NCBI GenBank assembly: GCA_902538705.1 | Contig: CACBGD010000002.1 | Location: forward strand, 1 to 64,000 | Length of the DNA: 64,000 bases | Reading direction: 5' to 3' | DNA from: an uncultured SAR86 cluster bacterium | Lineage (GTDB): Bacteria > Pseudomonadota > Gammaproteobacteria > Magnimaribacterales > D2472 | Shown here: piece by piece, positions 41,746 through 51,552 of the stretch | How positions within the stretch are numbered: the first letter of the stretch is position 1 | Layout of the letters: the number at the start of each line of letters is the position of its first letter | Translations under genes and position numbers: made by a program | Notes under the pieces: generated by a model | Database searches by the model: none | The model's input: the letters and a program-made list of their open reading frames with translations, nothing else | Told to the model about the DNA's origin: nothing

Positions 41746-42701
41746 TTTTTTTGATAAAGATTTACATATTCTAAATGCTCATTGTAAGTTTTGCTAAAAA
41801 TATGTTTACCTTCTCCATCTGCTACAAAAAATAAATATGCATTTGGAGAATTCATTATTGCCGCGTCAAGTGAAGATTTTGTTGGCATTGAGATGGGTGT
41901 TGGCGGAAGGCTTTTAATTACATAGGTATTGTATAAATTACTCTTATCCCTTAAGTCCTTTTTTGTAATATCTCCATTAAAATCCGGCATTAATCCATAA
42001 ATTATTGTTGGATCAGCTTGAAGTTTCATTTTTATTTTAAGTCTATTTAAAAACACACCTCCAATTTTCATTTTTTCTTCAAAGCTTGATGATTCTTTTT
42101 CGATTATAGAAGCAAGGATGATTCCTTCGTATTTAGACTTTAGAGGATTATCTATTGGCTTATCTTTCCAAATCATGTCTACATAACTTATTAGTTCAGA
42201 TGATGATTTATTAAGTAGTAAAGACAAATTTGTGTTCTTTTTATAAAAATATGTATCGGGTAAAAGAAGGCCTTCAATTGAATCATTTATTAAATTAATA
42301 CATGAAAAATCCTCACAATCATTATTAAGTTTTAAGGTATTTATATATGAACTTAGATCAAACTTGTTCATCCCATCACTTATAACAAATTTATAAGTAA
42401 TGGTTTCACCTAACTTCATTTTAGTAAGAACTTTAAAGAGACTATCATCTATTAAATACTCTCCTGCTTGGATAGTCCTAAAATCAAATAAGTAGATGCC
42501 AAGTAAAAATAAGGATTTTTCAAAGAAATTATTAGATTCATATATTCCGTTGTACAAATCTAATATTGAGGAGTTGGGTTTTACTTCGTATGTGAATGAT
42601 TCAATCGTAATTTTATTATTGTAAAAGCTTTTTAATGATCCATAGAGAGTAAATGATGCTAATAGAAAAAAAGCGATTAGTCTTGGTAGAGATTTTATCA
42701 A
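41742..42701 (-). CDS. mltG: Endolytic murein transglycosylase MltG
   Basis: ASIIEKESSSFEEKMKIGGVFLNRLKIKMKLQADPTIIYGL; Npar NAYLFFVADGEGKHIFSKTYNEH. Confidence 0.95.
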   Translation of the reverse strand: MIKSLPRLIAFFLLASFTLYGSLKSFYNNKITIESFTYEVKPNSSILDLYNGIYESNNFFEKSLFLLGIYLFDFRTIQAGEYLIDDSLFKVLTKMKLGETITYKFVISDGMNKFDLSSYINTLKLNNDCEDFSCINLINDSIEGLLLPDTYFYKKNTNLSLLLNKSSSELISYVDMIWKDKPIDNPLKSKYEGIILASIIEKESSSFEEKMKIGGVFLNRLKIKMKLQADPTIIYGLMPDFNGDITKKDLRDKSNLYNTYVIKSLPPTPISMPTKSSLDAAIMNSPNAYLFFVADGEGKHIFSKTYNEHLEYVNLYQKK

Positions 42702-43928
42702 TTAGACAGACTTAAAAATAAGAGTTGAGTTAGTTCCACCGAAACCAAATGAATTATTTAATGAAACATCTATTTTCATGTTCCTAGCTTCTTTAGGAAT
42801 GAAATCTAAATCACAACCTTCATCAGGATTATTTAAATTAATTGTTGGTGGAGAAATATTATTAACAATAGATAAGATTGAAAATATTGATTCTACTGCT
42901 CCAGCCGCACCCAAAGTGTGACCTGTCATAGATTTAGTTGAGCTAATTGGTGGAGGTGAATCGAAAATAGATTTAATCGCATTACATTCTGCAAGATCGC
43001 CCAAAGGTGTTGATGTTGCATGAGCATTTATATAATCAATATCATTTGTTGAAATGCTTGCATCTGATATTGCACGAGAAATTGATAAAGAAGCACCAGT
43101 TCCGTCTTCTGATGGTGCAGTCATATGATATGCATCAGAACTCATGCCAAAACCAATAACTTCTGCATATATATTCGCTGATCGATTTTTGGCATGCTCA
43201 TATTCTTCTAATACTAGAATTGCTGCTCCATCTGACAATACAAAACCATCACGATCTTTGTCCCATGGTCTACTTGCTGTCTTTGGATCATCAGATTTAC
43301 TTAAAGCTCTTGATGCAAGAAAACCTGAAACCCCTAATGGTGTAGTTGCCATTTCAGAGCCTCCTGTTACCATAACATCTGCATCTCCATAGGCTATCAA
43401 TCTTGCGCTAGTTCCAATAGCATGATTACTTGATGCGCACGCGGTCACAATAGATAAATTTGGGCCTGTATATCCTTTGATAATACTTAAGTATCCAGGT
43501 GTCATATTTATTATTGATCCAGGAACAAAAAATGGAGATACTCTCTTGAATGACTTTTTGTTAAGAATATCTTTGTTTTTCTCTATGCTATCCAAGCCTC
43601 CGATACCTGACCCTATATTTAAACCAACTCTATCTTTATCCACATTATTATTATCCAAACCAGCATCTTCTATTGCCTGAATACCAGCAGATACTCCATA
43701 TTGAACAAATGTATCTAAACGTCTTACATCTTTGGAGTCTATATACTGAGTTGGATCAAAATCATGAATTCTTCCACCAACCTTAACTGGCATATCTTCA
43801 AGATCAACTTCATTTTTAGAGATGCCTGAACAACCTTTTATGCAGTTAGACCATGATTCATTAACAGAGTTACCAAGGGGAGAAATTAAACCCATTCCAG
43901 TAACTACAACTCTTCGAGGAAGTTGCAT
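42702..43928 (-). CDS. fabF: 3-oxoacyl-ACP synthase II
   Basis: RRVVVTGMGLISPLGNSV, SIVTACASSNHAIGTSARLI, NSFGFGGTNSTLIF. Confidence 0.96.
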   Translation of the reverse strand: MQLPRRVVVTGMGLISPLGNSVNESWSNCIKGCSGISKNEVDLEDMPVKVGGRIHDFDPTQYIDSKDVRRLDTFVQYGVSAGIQAIEDAGLDNNNVDKDRVGLNIGSGIGGLDSIEKNKDILNKKSFKRVSPFFVPGSIINMTPGYLSIIKGYTGPNLSIVTACASSNHAIGTSARLIAYGDADVMVTGGSEMATTPLGVSGFLASRALSKSDDPKTASRPWDKDRDGFVLSDGAAILVLEEYEHAKNRSANIYAEVIGFGMSSDAYHMTAPSEDGTGASLSISRAISDASISTNDIDYINAHATSTPLGDLAECNAIKSIFDSPPPISSTKSMTGHTLGAAGAVESIFSILSIVNNISPPTINLNNPDEGCDLDFIPKEARNMKIDVSLNNSFGFGGTNSTLIFKSV

Positions 43929-43936
43929 TTAAGATA

Positions 43937-44176
43937 TTATGAGTTTTCGACTATGTAATCTACAGCTTCTTGAACTGTTGAAATTTTTTCAGCATCTTCA
44001 TCAGCAATTTCAAGATCGAATTCTTCTTCCAAAGCCATCACTAGCTCTACAGTATCAAGAGAGTCAGCACCTAGATCATCGACAAACGATGAATCAGTTT
44101 TTACTTCTGACTCAGCAACACCGAGTTGTTCGCAAACAATTCCAGTAACAGTTTTTTCAATTTCACTTCTTTCCAT
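43937..44176 (-). CDS. acpP: Acyl carrier protein
   Basis: [35 protein letters not shown]. Confidence 0.98.
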   Translation of the reverse strand: MERSEIEKTVTGIVCEQLGVAESEVKTDSSFVDDLGADSLDTVELVMALEEEFDLEIADEDAEKISTVQEAVDYIVENS

Positions 44177-44232
44177 AATAGTACCTCAATTGAAAGTTTG
44201 GATATTTTAACGTGCAAGTTAAAAAATACCAA

Positions 44233-44952
44233 CTAATACATAAATAAACCTCCATCAACAGAAATGGTTTGGCCAGTTATGTAATTAGCTTCATCAGAAG
44301 CAAGAAACAAAATGCATTTTGCTACATCTTCGACAGTACCAAATCTTTTCATTGGAATATTCTTGCTTACCTCAATTTTTTCATCATCATTCAAGAAGGT
44401 TGTCATATCAGTTTCTATAAAGCCAGGCGCAATAACATTTGATGTAATATTTCTTGATCCAAGCTCTTTAGCTAAAGATCTTGAGAAACCAACCATTGCT
44501 GACTTTGATGAAGAGTAATTTACTTGGCCAGAGTTACCCATAAGGCCAGCAACTGATGAAATATTGATAACTCTTCCAAATTTATTTTTTACCATGGGTT
44601 TAATAAATGCTTTAGTTACTCTGAATAAGCCATTTAAATTTGTCTCTATAACATCATCCCAATCTTCATCTTTCATTCTCAAAAACAATTGATCTTTGGT
44701 AATACCTGCATTATTAACGAGCACTGCTGGGAGAAGATCTTTAGACTTAAGGTCTGCAAACAAGTTTTTTATGCTTTCTTTTGACATTAGATCTAACTCA
44801 ACAGAGATAGCGCTATCGTCTCCTATAAGTTCACCTAAATTAAAATTACTTCGTGATGTACCAATTACTTGATATCCGTCTTTAGAGAAATGTTTAGCAG
44901 CTTCTAAACCAATTCCTCGTGAAGCACCCGTAACTAAAACAATTCTACTCAT
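44233..44952 (-). CDS. fabG: 3-oxoacyl-ACP reductase
   Basis: VTGASRGIGLEAAKHF, NNAGIT, VNYSSSKSAMVGFSRSLAKEL. Confidence 0.96.
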   Translation of the reverse strand: MSRIVLVTGASRGIGLEAAKHFSKDGYQVIGTSRSNFNLGELIGDDSAISVELDLMSKESIKNLFADLKSKDLLPAVLVNNAGITKDQLFLRMKDEDWDDVIETNLNGLFRVTKAFIKPMVKNKFGRVINISSVAGLMGNSGQVNYSSSKSAMVGFSRSLAKELGSRNITSNVIAPGFIETDMTTFLNDDEKIEVSKNIPMKRFGTVEDVAKCILFLASDEANYITGQTISVDGGLFMY

Positions 44953-45866
44953 ATATTTTGCACCTTATCTCTAAAATTTTGATCAGCCATATATAGAATA
45001 CTTGTTAAATCATAACCCTTTGATAAGCCACATAAAATATTTTTTGGACCAATTTCTATTAAACATGAAGCGGAATTAGCAATTTTTTCCATAGTTTTAG
45101 TCCAAAGAACTGGTTGAGTTAATTGATTTAGGAGATTTTGTTTAATTGAAGATAAATCAGTCTCAATCTCACCAGTATGATTTTGGATGATTGGATATCT
45201 TGGAGAAGAAAAAACAATATTTTGGAGAGACTCATTAAATTCATCTGCGGCATCAGTCATTAATCTGGTATGAGATGCAATACTAACGTTTAATTCTATA
45301 CATCTTTTTGCACCAATTCCTGGTAGTAAATTACTAGCTATTTCTATACCTTCAATATTTCCAGCAATTACGGTTTGCTTCATAGAATTATAATTTGCAG
45401 AAGCTACGTAAGCTTTTTCATTAGATTCGGTAATTTTTGAACAAACTTCATCGATTATTTTTGAATCAAGACCAAGTATAGCCATCATTTTACCTTCTTC
45501 AGAGCTTTGCATTAACTTACCTCTGAGATGAGTTATTTTTATGGTATCTTCAAAAGTTATTGAATCTGCAAACATTAAGGCTGAGTATTCTCCAAGTGAA
45601 TGACCGGCTATAACTTTGGGATCTGATAAAGATAAATTTTTATATGCTTCTGAAAAAATGGCAGAAGATAAAACCAGGAGCGGTTGAGTAAAAGAGGTTG
45701 CATTTATTTTAGACTCATCCTTTAAAATATTATGAACATCATAACTAAGTATTTCAGATACAATTTCGATCTTTTCATTTATGAAGGACTGATCAACCAG
45801 ATCAGCATGAAGCATTTCAGGATGTTGTGAGCCCTGACCAGGGAATACACAAGCTATGGAGCTCAT
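44949..45866 (-). CDS. fabD: Malonyl-CoA:ACP transacylase
   Basis: CVFPGQGSQHPEM, GHSLGEYSALMFA. Confidence 0.95.
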   Translation of the reverse strand: MSSIACVFPGQGSQHPEMLHADLVDQSFINEKIEIVSEILSYDVHNILKDESKINATSFTQPLLVLSSAIFSEAYKNLSLSDPKVIAGHSLGEYSALMFADSITFEDTIKITHLRGKLMQSSEEGKMMAILGLDSKIIDEVCSKITESNEKAYVASANYNSMKQTVIAGNIEGIEIASNLLPGIGAKRCIELNVSIASHTRLMTDAADEFNESLQNIVFSSPRYPIIQNHTGEIETDLSSIKQNLLNQLTQPVLWTKTMEKIANSASCLIEIGPKNILCGLSKGYDLTSILYMADQNFRDKVQNI

Positions 45867-45869
45867 TAT

Positions 45870-46073
45870 TTACTCTTGTTCTTGATCTTCTTTAACTGGC
45901 TTTCTTAAGTCTTTAACAAGTCTTCCCTTATAAAATCCATCCTTGGTCATTTGATGTCTCAAATGTTTCTCACCAGATACTTGATCAGTGGACAATGTCA
46001 GATTCTTTAACTTGTCATGAGATCTTCTCATGCCAATTCTTGAACGTGTTTTTTTACTTTTTTGTACAGCCAT
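45870..46073 (-). CDS. rpmF: 50S ribosomal protein L32
   Basis: [22 protein letters not shown]. Confidence 0.96.
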   Translation of the reverse strand: MAVQKSKKTRSRIGMRRSHDKLKNLTLSTDQVSGEKHLRHQMTKDGFYKGRLVKDLRKPVKEDQEQE

Positions 46074-46122
46074 AATTATAAAAAAGCGTATCCTAACAAA
46101 TATATCCTTAAATGAATAGTAA

Positions 46123-47037
46123 TTAAGTATCCAAATAAACTAACATTTTTTGAAACTGATCGTCATAATCTGCAACAAAAGTATTTCTTTTATTGCCAAG
46201 ATCTAAAAAAGATATTTCAGACGAATGAAGACCTAATCTTTTAATGCCTGAATGTTTTAAGCGCGTGTTAAAGTCATTACATCCATACTTGTTGTCATTG
46301 GCAATATTTTTCTTAATTTTTTCACATTGAGCTCTTATTTGATGTGTTCTTCCTGTTAGAATCTCTATTTCTATCAATGAACTACAATCTAGCTTTTTTA
46401 GAAGTTTTAATATTGATTTTGCCTCTTTACCATTTTTATTGATTGAAACTTTATTGAATGATCCTTTGGTGTTTGTATCAATGCTATCTTCTAAAACCAT
46501 TTCTTCAGGTATGAAGTCTTTTACTAAGGCATGATAGATCTTTTTTACTTTTCTTTGTTTTAGTTGATTATTAAAAAAACTTAGAAATTTTTGATTTTTA
46601 GCTATTACCAAACAACCAGATGTTCCCTTATCAAGCCTGTGACAAAGATTTAATGAATTATTTTTTAAAACTACTCGTAAAATATCTATGAGACCATGAT
46701 CATTCTTGGTGCCACTATGTACAGCATAATCTGAGGGTTTATTGAATATTAAGAAATCTTCATCATCATATATCACTTTATTTTTTAAAAATGCATATTT
46801 GTTTGCATCTATTTCTATTATCCTCTCTTGATTAATGAGATTTGGAGGTATTCTGATTAAATCATTTGCACAAAGCTTTGTATCAGGCTTAACTCTTTTT
46901 GAATTGACTCTTACCTCACCCTTTCTTATGACTTTATAAATTTTTGATTTAGGTATGTTTTTAAAATTTGAAAAAAGGAAATTATCTATTCTCCTGCCTT
47001 CATTATGATGATCTACGGTTATATTTTTGACAGACAT
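46123..47037 (-). CDS. rluC: 23S rRNA pseudouridine synthase RluC
   Basis: S4 domain plus [19 protein letters not shown]; divergent from rne as in E. coli. Confidence 0.92.
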   Translation of the reverse strand: MSVKNITVDHHNEGRRIDNFLFSNFKNIPKSKIYKVIRKGEVRVNSKRVKPDTKLCANDLIRIPPNLINQERIIEIDANKYAFLKNKVIYDDEDFLIFNKPSDYAVHSGTKNDHGLIDILRVVLKNNSLNLCHRLDKGTSGCLVIAKNQKFLSFFNNQLKQRKVKKIYHALVKDFIPEEMVLEDSIDTNTKGSFNKVSINKNGKEAKSILKLLKKLDCSSLIEIEILTGRTHQIRAQCEKIKKNIANDNKYGCNDFNTRLKHSGIKRLGLHSSEISFLDLGNKRNTFVADYDDQFQKMLVYLDT

Positions 47038-47223
47038 AAATTATATATATACGATAAACACAATAATTATAGTTTATGTTGAATAGTTCGACATAATAGA
47101 GATAGAAAAATACTAATTTTACCTTCAGCTCTCCATCCCGAGCTGTTTAAGAAGCAATAAGAGTAAGACTTCTTAAAAATAACCTAAATTGTATTAACTA
47201 TTTCCTTAACTGAAGGAGTTAGT
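47038..47223 (+). promoter_or_regulatory. rne leader/5'UTR region with several potential hairpins including the Shine-Dalgarno
   Basis: Perfect stems TTTAAGAAG/CTTCTTAAA (47146-47154 / 47169-47177), CAGCTC/GAGCTG (47126-47131 / 47140-47145), CCTTCAG/CTGAAGG (47122-47128 / 47210-47216), and local CCTT/AAGG (47204-47207 / 47213-47216) over AAGGAG. Confidence 0.55.
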
Positions 47224-49233
47224 ATGAAAAGAATATTAATAAATAGTTCTTATAACGATGAATTGCGTGTTGCGCTTGTTGATGGTGCTAAATTATTTGA
47301 TTTAGATACGGAAGTTACCGATAGAGTCCTCTACAAGGGAAGTATCTTCAAGGCTACAGTTTCAAGAATTGAAAAGAGTCTAAATGCAGCGTTTGTAGAT
47401 TTTGGATCGACTCGTCATGGCTTTCTTCCATTAAGAGAATTAACCAAAAACTTCTACAAAAAAAATTCACAAGGCAAGACAGAGTCTACTCTTAAAGAGG
47501 GTCAAGAAATTCTTGTTCAAATAAATAAGGAAGAAAGAGGAACAAAAGGAGCAACCTTATCAACTCAGATTTCTATAGCTGGCCGTTTTATGGTTTTAAT
47601 AGCTAATTCAAATAAGTCTGGAGGTATATCAAGAAGAATTACTGGCGATGAAAGAGAAGATCTAAAAAATCAAATTGCAAAACTTGATATCCCTGAAGGA
47701 ATGGGAGTCATTATTCGAACCGCTGGAATTGATAGATCATTTGAAGAGCTCCAAAATGACCTAAATTATCTAATTTCCTTATGGGATGATATTAATGCTA
47801 CTCAAGCCTCAGCTGATTCACCTCAATTAATATACAAAGACGACAAATTAATTGTTAGAGTCTTTAGAGATATTTTTAGAGATGATATTGAGGAAATTTT
47901 AGTTGACGATAAGTCCGTTTTTGAGGAAGCTAAAAACTTTGCTGAATTAGTTATTCCTGATCAAAAAGATAAGGTAAAACTTTATGATGAGGAAATCCCT
48001 CTTTTCAATAGATATCAAATAGAATCTCAAATTGAACTAGCTTTCCAAAGGGAGATCTCTCTTCCATCTGGAGGATCTATTGTAATAGATCCAACAGAAG
48101 CAATGACAACTATTGATATTAATTCAGCTCGCTCAACCAAAGGAAAAGATATAGAAGAAACTGCTCTCAAAACAAATTTAGAAGCAGCAAAAGAAATAGC
48201 CAGGCAGCTAAGATTGAGAGATGTTGGCGGACTAATAGTTGTCGACTTTATAGACATGCAAAGTGAGGAATCTCAAAATAAGGTTGAAAATGCTTTTAGA
48301 AGAGCAGTATCCTCAGATAGGGCAAGAATTCAAATGGCTAGTATTTCAAGATTCGGTTTACTTGAAATCTCAAGGCAACGACTAAAGCCATCATTGAATG
48401 AAACGTATGACATAGAACATGTTTTAGTTAGAGGGCCCAGATCCATTGGTCAATCAATCTTAAGAATCATTGGTGAGGATGTAGCAAAAGAAAACACTGC
48501 AGAAATTCAAGTATTTGTTCCCGCTGATGTTGCAAGCTATTTACTCAACGAAAAAAGGCGAGATATTCTTAGCATTGAAGACTCATCAGGCGTGAAAATT
48601 TTAATTATTGCTGATCCATATAAGTCAAGACCATATTACAAAGTTATAAGAATAAAAAATTCTGAGGTTAGAAAAAAATCTTCATATGATTTAACACCCG
48701 AGAGTCCAAATCCTGATACTGGTTGGAGAGACGAAAAGTCAGTTTCAAAGCTTAGTCCCCTTGTAGATGCAACTGATCATAAGAAAAATCATAAATCTGG
48801 TGGTGGGATCTTGAGTTGGATTAAAAGTTTGACTTCGGATACTAAAACTAAAAAACCAGTTAAGAAAAAATCAACACAGAAAAGAAGAAGTAGAAAAACA
48901 AATTATAAAAGTAAAAAAAATAATGCTTCTAAAACAAGATCTAACAGAAAACCAGTTTCATCATCAAAATCTAATAGAAAACCAACTGCATCAAAAAATA
49001 CAAGAAGACCAGCAAAACGACAAGATAAAAAGACTAATAAAGATTCTGATGTAAAAAATACCCGAAAAAAAGCTACTCCAAGAAAGTCAATTATAAAAAA
49101 GGAAAATACAAAAAAATTTGAAGTAAAAGAAGATACTACAAAAAAAATAACTGGTAGACAGGATATTGTTAAGGAATCTAAAAAGAAGCCCGAACCGCCA
49201 ACTAGAGCTTTAAATGATCCTCGAGATAACTAG
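47224..49233 (+). CDS. rne: Ribonuclease E, 669 aa, Cys-free, lacking Zn-link
   Basis: MKRILINSSYNDELRVALVDG, IVIDPTEAMTTIDINSARSTKGKDIEETALKTNLEAAKEIARQLRLRDVGGLIVVDFIDM; basic tail ending RALNDPRDN. Confidence 0.95.
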   Translation: MKRILINSSYNDELRVALVDGAKLFDLDTEVTDRVLYKGSIFKATVSRIEKSLNAAFVDFGSTRHGFLPLRELTKNFYKKNSQGKTESTLKEGQEILVQINKEERGTKGATLSTQISIAGRFMVLIANSNKSGGISRRITGDEREDLKNQIAKLDIPEGMGVIIRTAGIDRSFEELQNDLNYLISLWDDINATQASADSPQLIYKDDKLIVRVFRDIFRDDIEEILVDDKSVFEEAKNFAELVIPDQKDKVKLYDEEIPLFNRYQIESQIELAFQREISLPSGGSIVIDPTEAMTTIDINSARSTKGKDIEETALKTNLEAAKEIARQLRLRDVGGLIVVDFIDMQSEESQNKVENAFRRAVSSDRARIQMASISRFGLLEISRQRLKPSLNETYDIEHVLVRGPRSIGQSILRIIGEDVAKENTAEIQVFVPADVASYLLNEKRRDILSIEDSSGVKILIIADPYKSRPYYKVIRIKNSEVRKKSSYDLTPESPNPDTGWRDEKSVSKLSPLVDATDHKKNHKSGGGILSWIKSLTSDTKTKKPVKKKSTQKRRSRKTNYKSKKNNASKTRSNRKPVSSSKSNRKPTASKNTRRPAKRQDKKTNKDSDVKNTRKKATPRKSIIKKENTKKFEVKEDTTKKITGRQDIVKESKKKPEPPTRALNDPRDN

Positions 49234-50017
49234 AAATTAATTGACCTGAAATTGACAATTTTGGAGGTATATTAGGAAGATCATTTATTTTGAACCACTT
49301 GGCATCTTCTAGCTCTGCTTCCTCTACTTTTATTTCGCCGGATTCATATTCGCAAAAAAATCCTAGCATTAACTGGCTTGGGAATGGCCAAGGTTGACTG
49401 CCAAAATATTTAATATTTTTAACGGCAATATTTACCTCTTCCATTACTTCTCTTTTTAGGGCATCTTCAGCCGTCTCTCCAGCCTCAATAAAGCCAGCTA
49501 AGGTGCTATACCAGTTCTCAGGGAAAAATTTATTTCTTGCAAGCAGAATCTCATCTTCTCTTGTTACTAAAGTTATTATGCATGGTGATATCTTTGGATA
49601 AATAAATTCTTGATTGCAAGGCCTTACAAAGGCACCCTCTTTTTCCTGGAAAGATAACTTTCCCGAGCACCTAGAGCAGTATTTGGTTTCATCAATCCAA
49701 TGAACAAGCTGCTTGGCTGTAAAAATGATTCCATCACTTTCAGGATTAAAATTAGCTAAACTTCGTATTTCAATTAATTCTGCATCCTCAGGTTTATTTA
49801 CTAAGCTTATGTCTTTGAGATTAATTGCGTAAATATATTCTTCATCATCGCTATAAATACCTATCCTTCCAGTTTCAACATCGCCATCTAAAATTAAATA
49901 ATTTGCATCAAATTTATAAGATTTCTCTGTTTTATCGTATAAAATCTTATTTTCTGAAATAAAAATATACTTGTTGTTATTTGATTCAGAAAATTTTTTA
50001 AAACGAGATCCAGACAT
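49202..50017 (-). CDS. nudC: NADH pyrophosphatase NudC (Nudix)
   Basis: Nudix box GFIEAGETAEDALKREVMEEVNI and NudC-specific SQPWPFPSQLM. Confidence 0.94.
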   Translation of the reverse strand: MSGSRFKKFSESNNNKYIFISENKILYDKTEKSYKFDANYLILDGDVETGRIGIYSDDEEYIYAINLKDISLVNKPEDAELIEIRSLANFNPESDGIIFTAKQLVHWIDETKYCSRCSGKLSFQEKEGAFVRPCNQEFIYPKISPCIITLVTREDEILLARNKFFPENWYSTLAGFIEAGETAEDALKREVMEEVNIAVKNIKYFGSQPWPFPSQLMLGFFCEYESGEIKVEEAELEDAKWFKINDLPNIPPKLSISGQLISSYLEDHLKL

Positions 50018-50031
50018 AAGTAGTAATCATA

Positions 50032-51552
50032 ATGAATATATCCTTAATGTATAGCATGTTTTTAGGTGACTCGCCTAAATGGTACAAACAAGCAATCCTT
50101 TTATTTCTTTTAATAAATCCTATCTTGCTTATAGCCTTAAATTCGTTTGGCCTTAATGGTGGATTTATTCTAGGCTGGGTTATCTTATTACAGTTTATTT
50201 TTACTCTAGCTCTAGCTTTAAAATGCTATCCCTTGCAGCCAGGTGGTCTTTTAGCAATTGAAGCATTAATAATGGATCTCTCAAATCCATACTCAATGAT
50301 GCATGAGATTGAGGCAAATATTGAAGTAATCCTTTTACTAGTATTTATGGTAGCTGGGATCTTCTTTATGAAAAACCTTATGCTTACGATATTCACTAAA
50401 TTGCTTTTGCAGGTTAAATCAAAAGTATGGCTTTCAGTACTTTATTGTTTTACTGCAGCCTTTTTGTCTGCCTTCCTCGATGCACTTACTGTAACAGCAG
50501 TTTTAATTGGAGTAACTGTTGGGTTCTATAGAATTTACCATTTAATAATTTCAAATAAATATTTTGATGACTCTAGTCATGATATTCATGATGACTCATT
50601 GGTTAATTCTGTAAAAATTGAGGAGCTTGAGGATTTTAAGGGTTTTTTAAGACAACTAATCATGCATGGTGCTGTTGGAACAGCTCTTGGTGGGGTGTGC
50701 ACTATTGTAGGTGAACCTCAAAATTTACTAATTGCAAATATTGCAGGTTGGGATTTCATTGAATTCTTCTTGTATATGGCTCCAGTTACTATGCCAGTTT
50801 TTGTGACAGGATTAATTCTTTGTTATTGTCTTGAGCGATACAAACTTGCTGGTTTTGGATCAGAGCTTTCAGATAGTATAAGAACTATTTTTTCTGAATA
50901 TGCTGCATATGAAAACGAAATTAGTAAAAATGATACAAAGAAAAAAGCTGAACTTTCAGTTGAGTTATTTGTTTTAGTCTTATTAATCCTAGCTCTTGCT
51001 TTCCACATTGCTGAGGTTGGAATTATAGGATTAGGTGTAATAATTCTATTAACTTCATTCAAGGGTATAACTCATGAACATTATTTAGGGGATGCTTTCA
51101 AAGAGGCCTTACCTTTTACAGCATTGTTATGTGTATTTTTTGCTATCGTAAGTGTTATCCATGAACAACATTTATTTACCCCAGTTATTAATTATGTGCT
51201 TACATTTAGTATCGAAAGTCAGACTAGTATCTTCTTTATTGCAAATGGAGTTTTGTCAGCAATAAGTGATAATGTTTTCGTAGCTACAATTTATATTAAT
51301 GAAGTTAAGGCACTTTTAGATGCAGGTAAGATATCTCTAGAACATTTCAACAATCTTACAATTGCTATCAATACAGGAACAAATATACCAAGTATTGCTA
51401 CTCCTAATGGACAAGCAGCATTTCTTTTTCTGTTGACTTCTTCTCTTGCTCCGTTAATTAATTTGTCCTATTTTAGGATGGTTTTAATGGCGCTACCATA
51501 TACAATTGTACTAACTATAGTAGCCCTTATTTCAGTCTATTTATTCATCTAA
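50032..51552 (+). CDS. nhaB: Na+/H+ antiporter NhaB
   Basis: FLGDSPKWYKQAILLFLLINPILL, GTALGGVCTIVGEPQNLLIA, NTGTNIPSIATPNGQAAFLFLLTSSLAPLI. Confidence 0.95.
   Translation: MNISLMYSMFLGDSPKWYKQAILLFLLINPILLIALNSFGLNGGFILGWVILLQFIFTLALALKCYPLQPGGLLAIEALIMDLSNPYSMMHEIEANIEVILLLVFMVAGIFFMKNLMLTIFTKLLLQVKSKVWLSVLYCFTAAFLSAFLDALTVTAVLIGVTVGFYRIYHLIISNKYFDDSSHDIHDDSLVNSVKIEELEDFKGFLRQLIMHGAVGTALGGVCTIVGEPQNLLIANIAGWDFIEFFLYMAPVTMPVFVTGLILCYCLERYKLAGFGSELSDSIRTIFSEYAAYENEISKNDTKKKAELSVELFVLVLLILALAFHIAEVGIIGLGVIILLTSFKGITHEHYLGDAFKEALPFTALLCVFFAIVSVIHEQHLFTPVINYVLTFSIESQTSIFFIANGVLSAISDNVFVATIYINEVKALLDAGKISLEHFNNLTIAINTGTNIPSIATPNGQAAFLFLLTSSLAPLINLSYFRMVLMALPYTIVLTIVALISVYLFI

Noticed and set aside
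43144-44518. Plus-strand ORFs opposite fabF, acpP and fabG (43144, 43477, 43939, 44312)
   Set aside because: Antisense shadows of conserved fatty acid synthesis genes.
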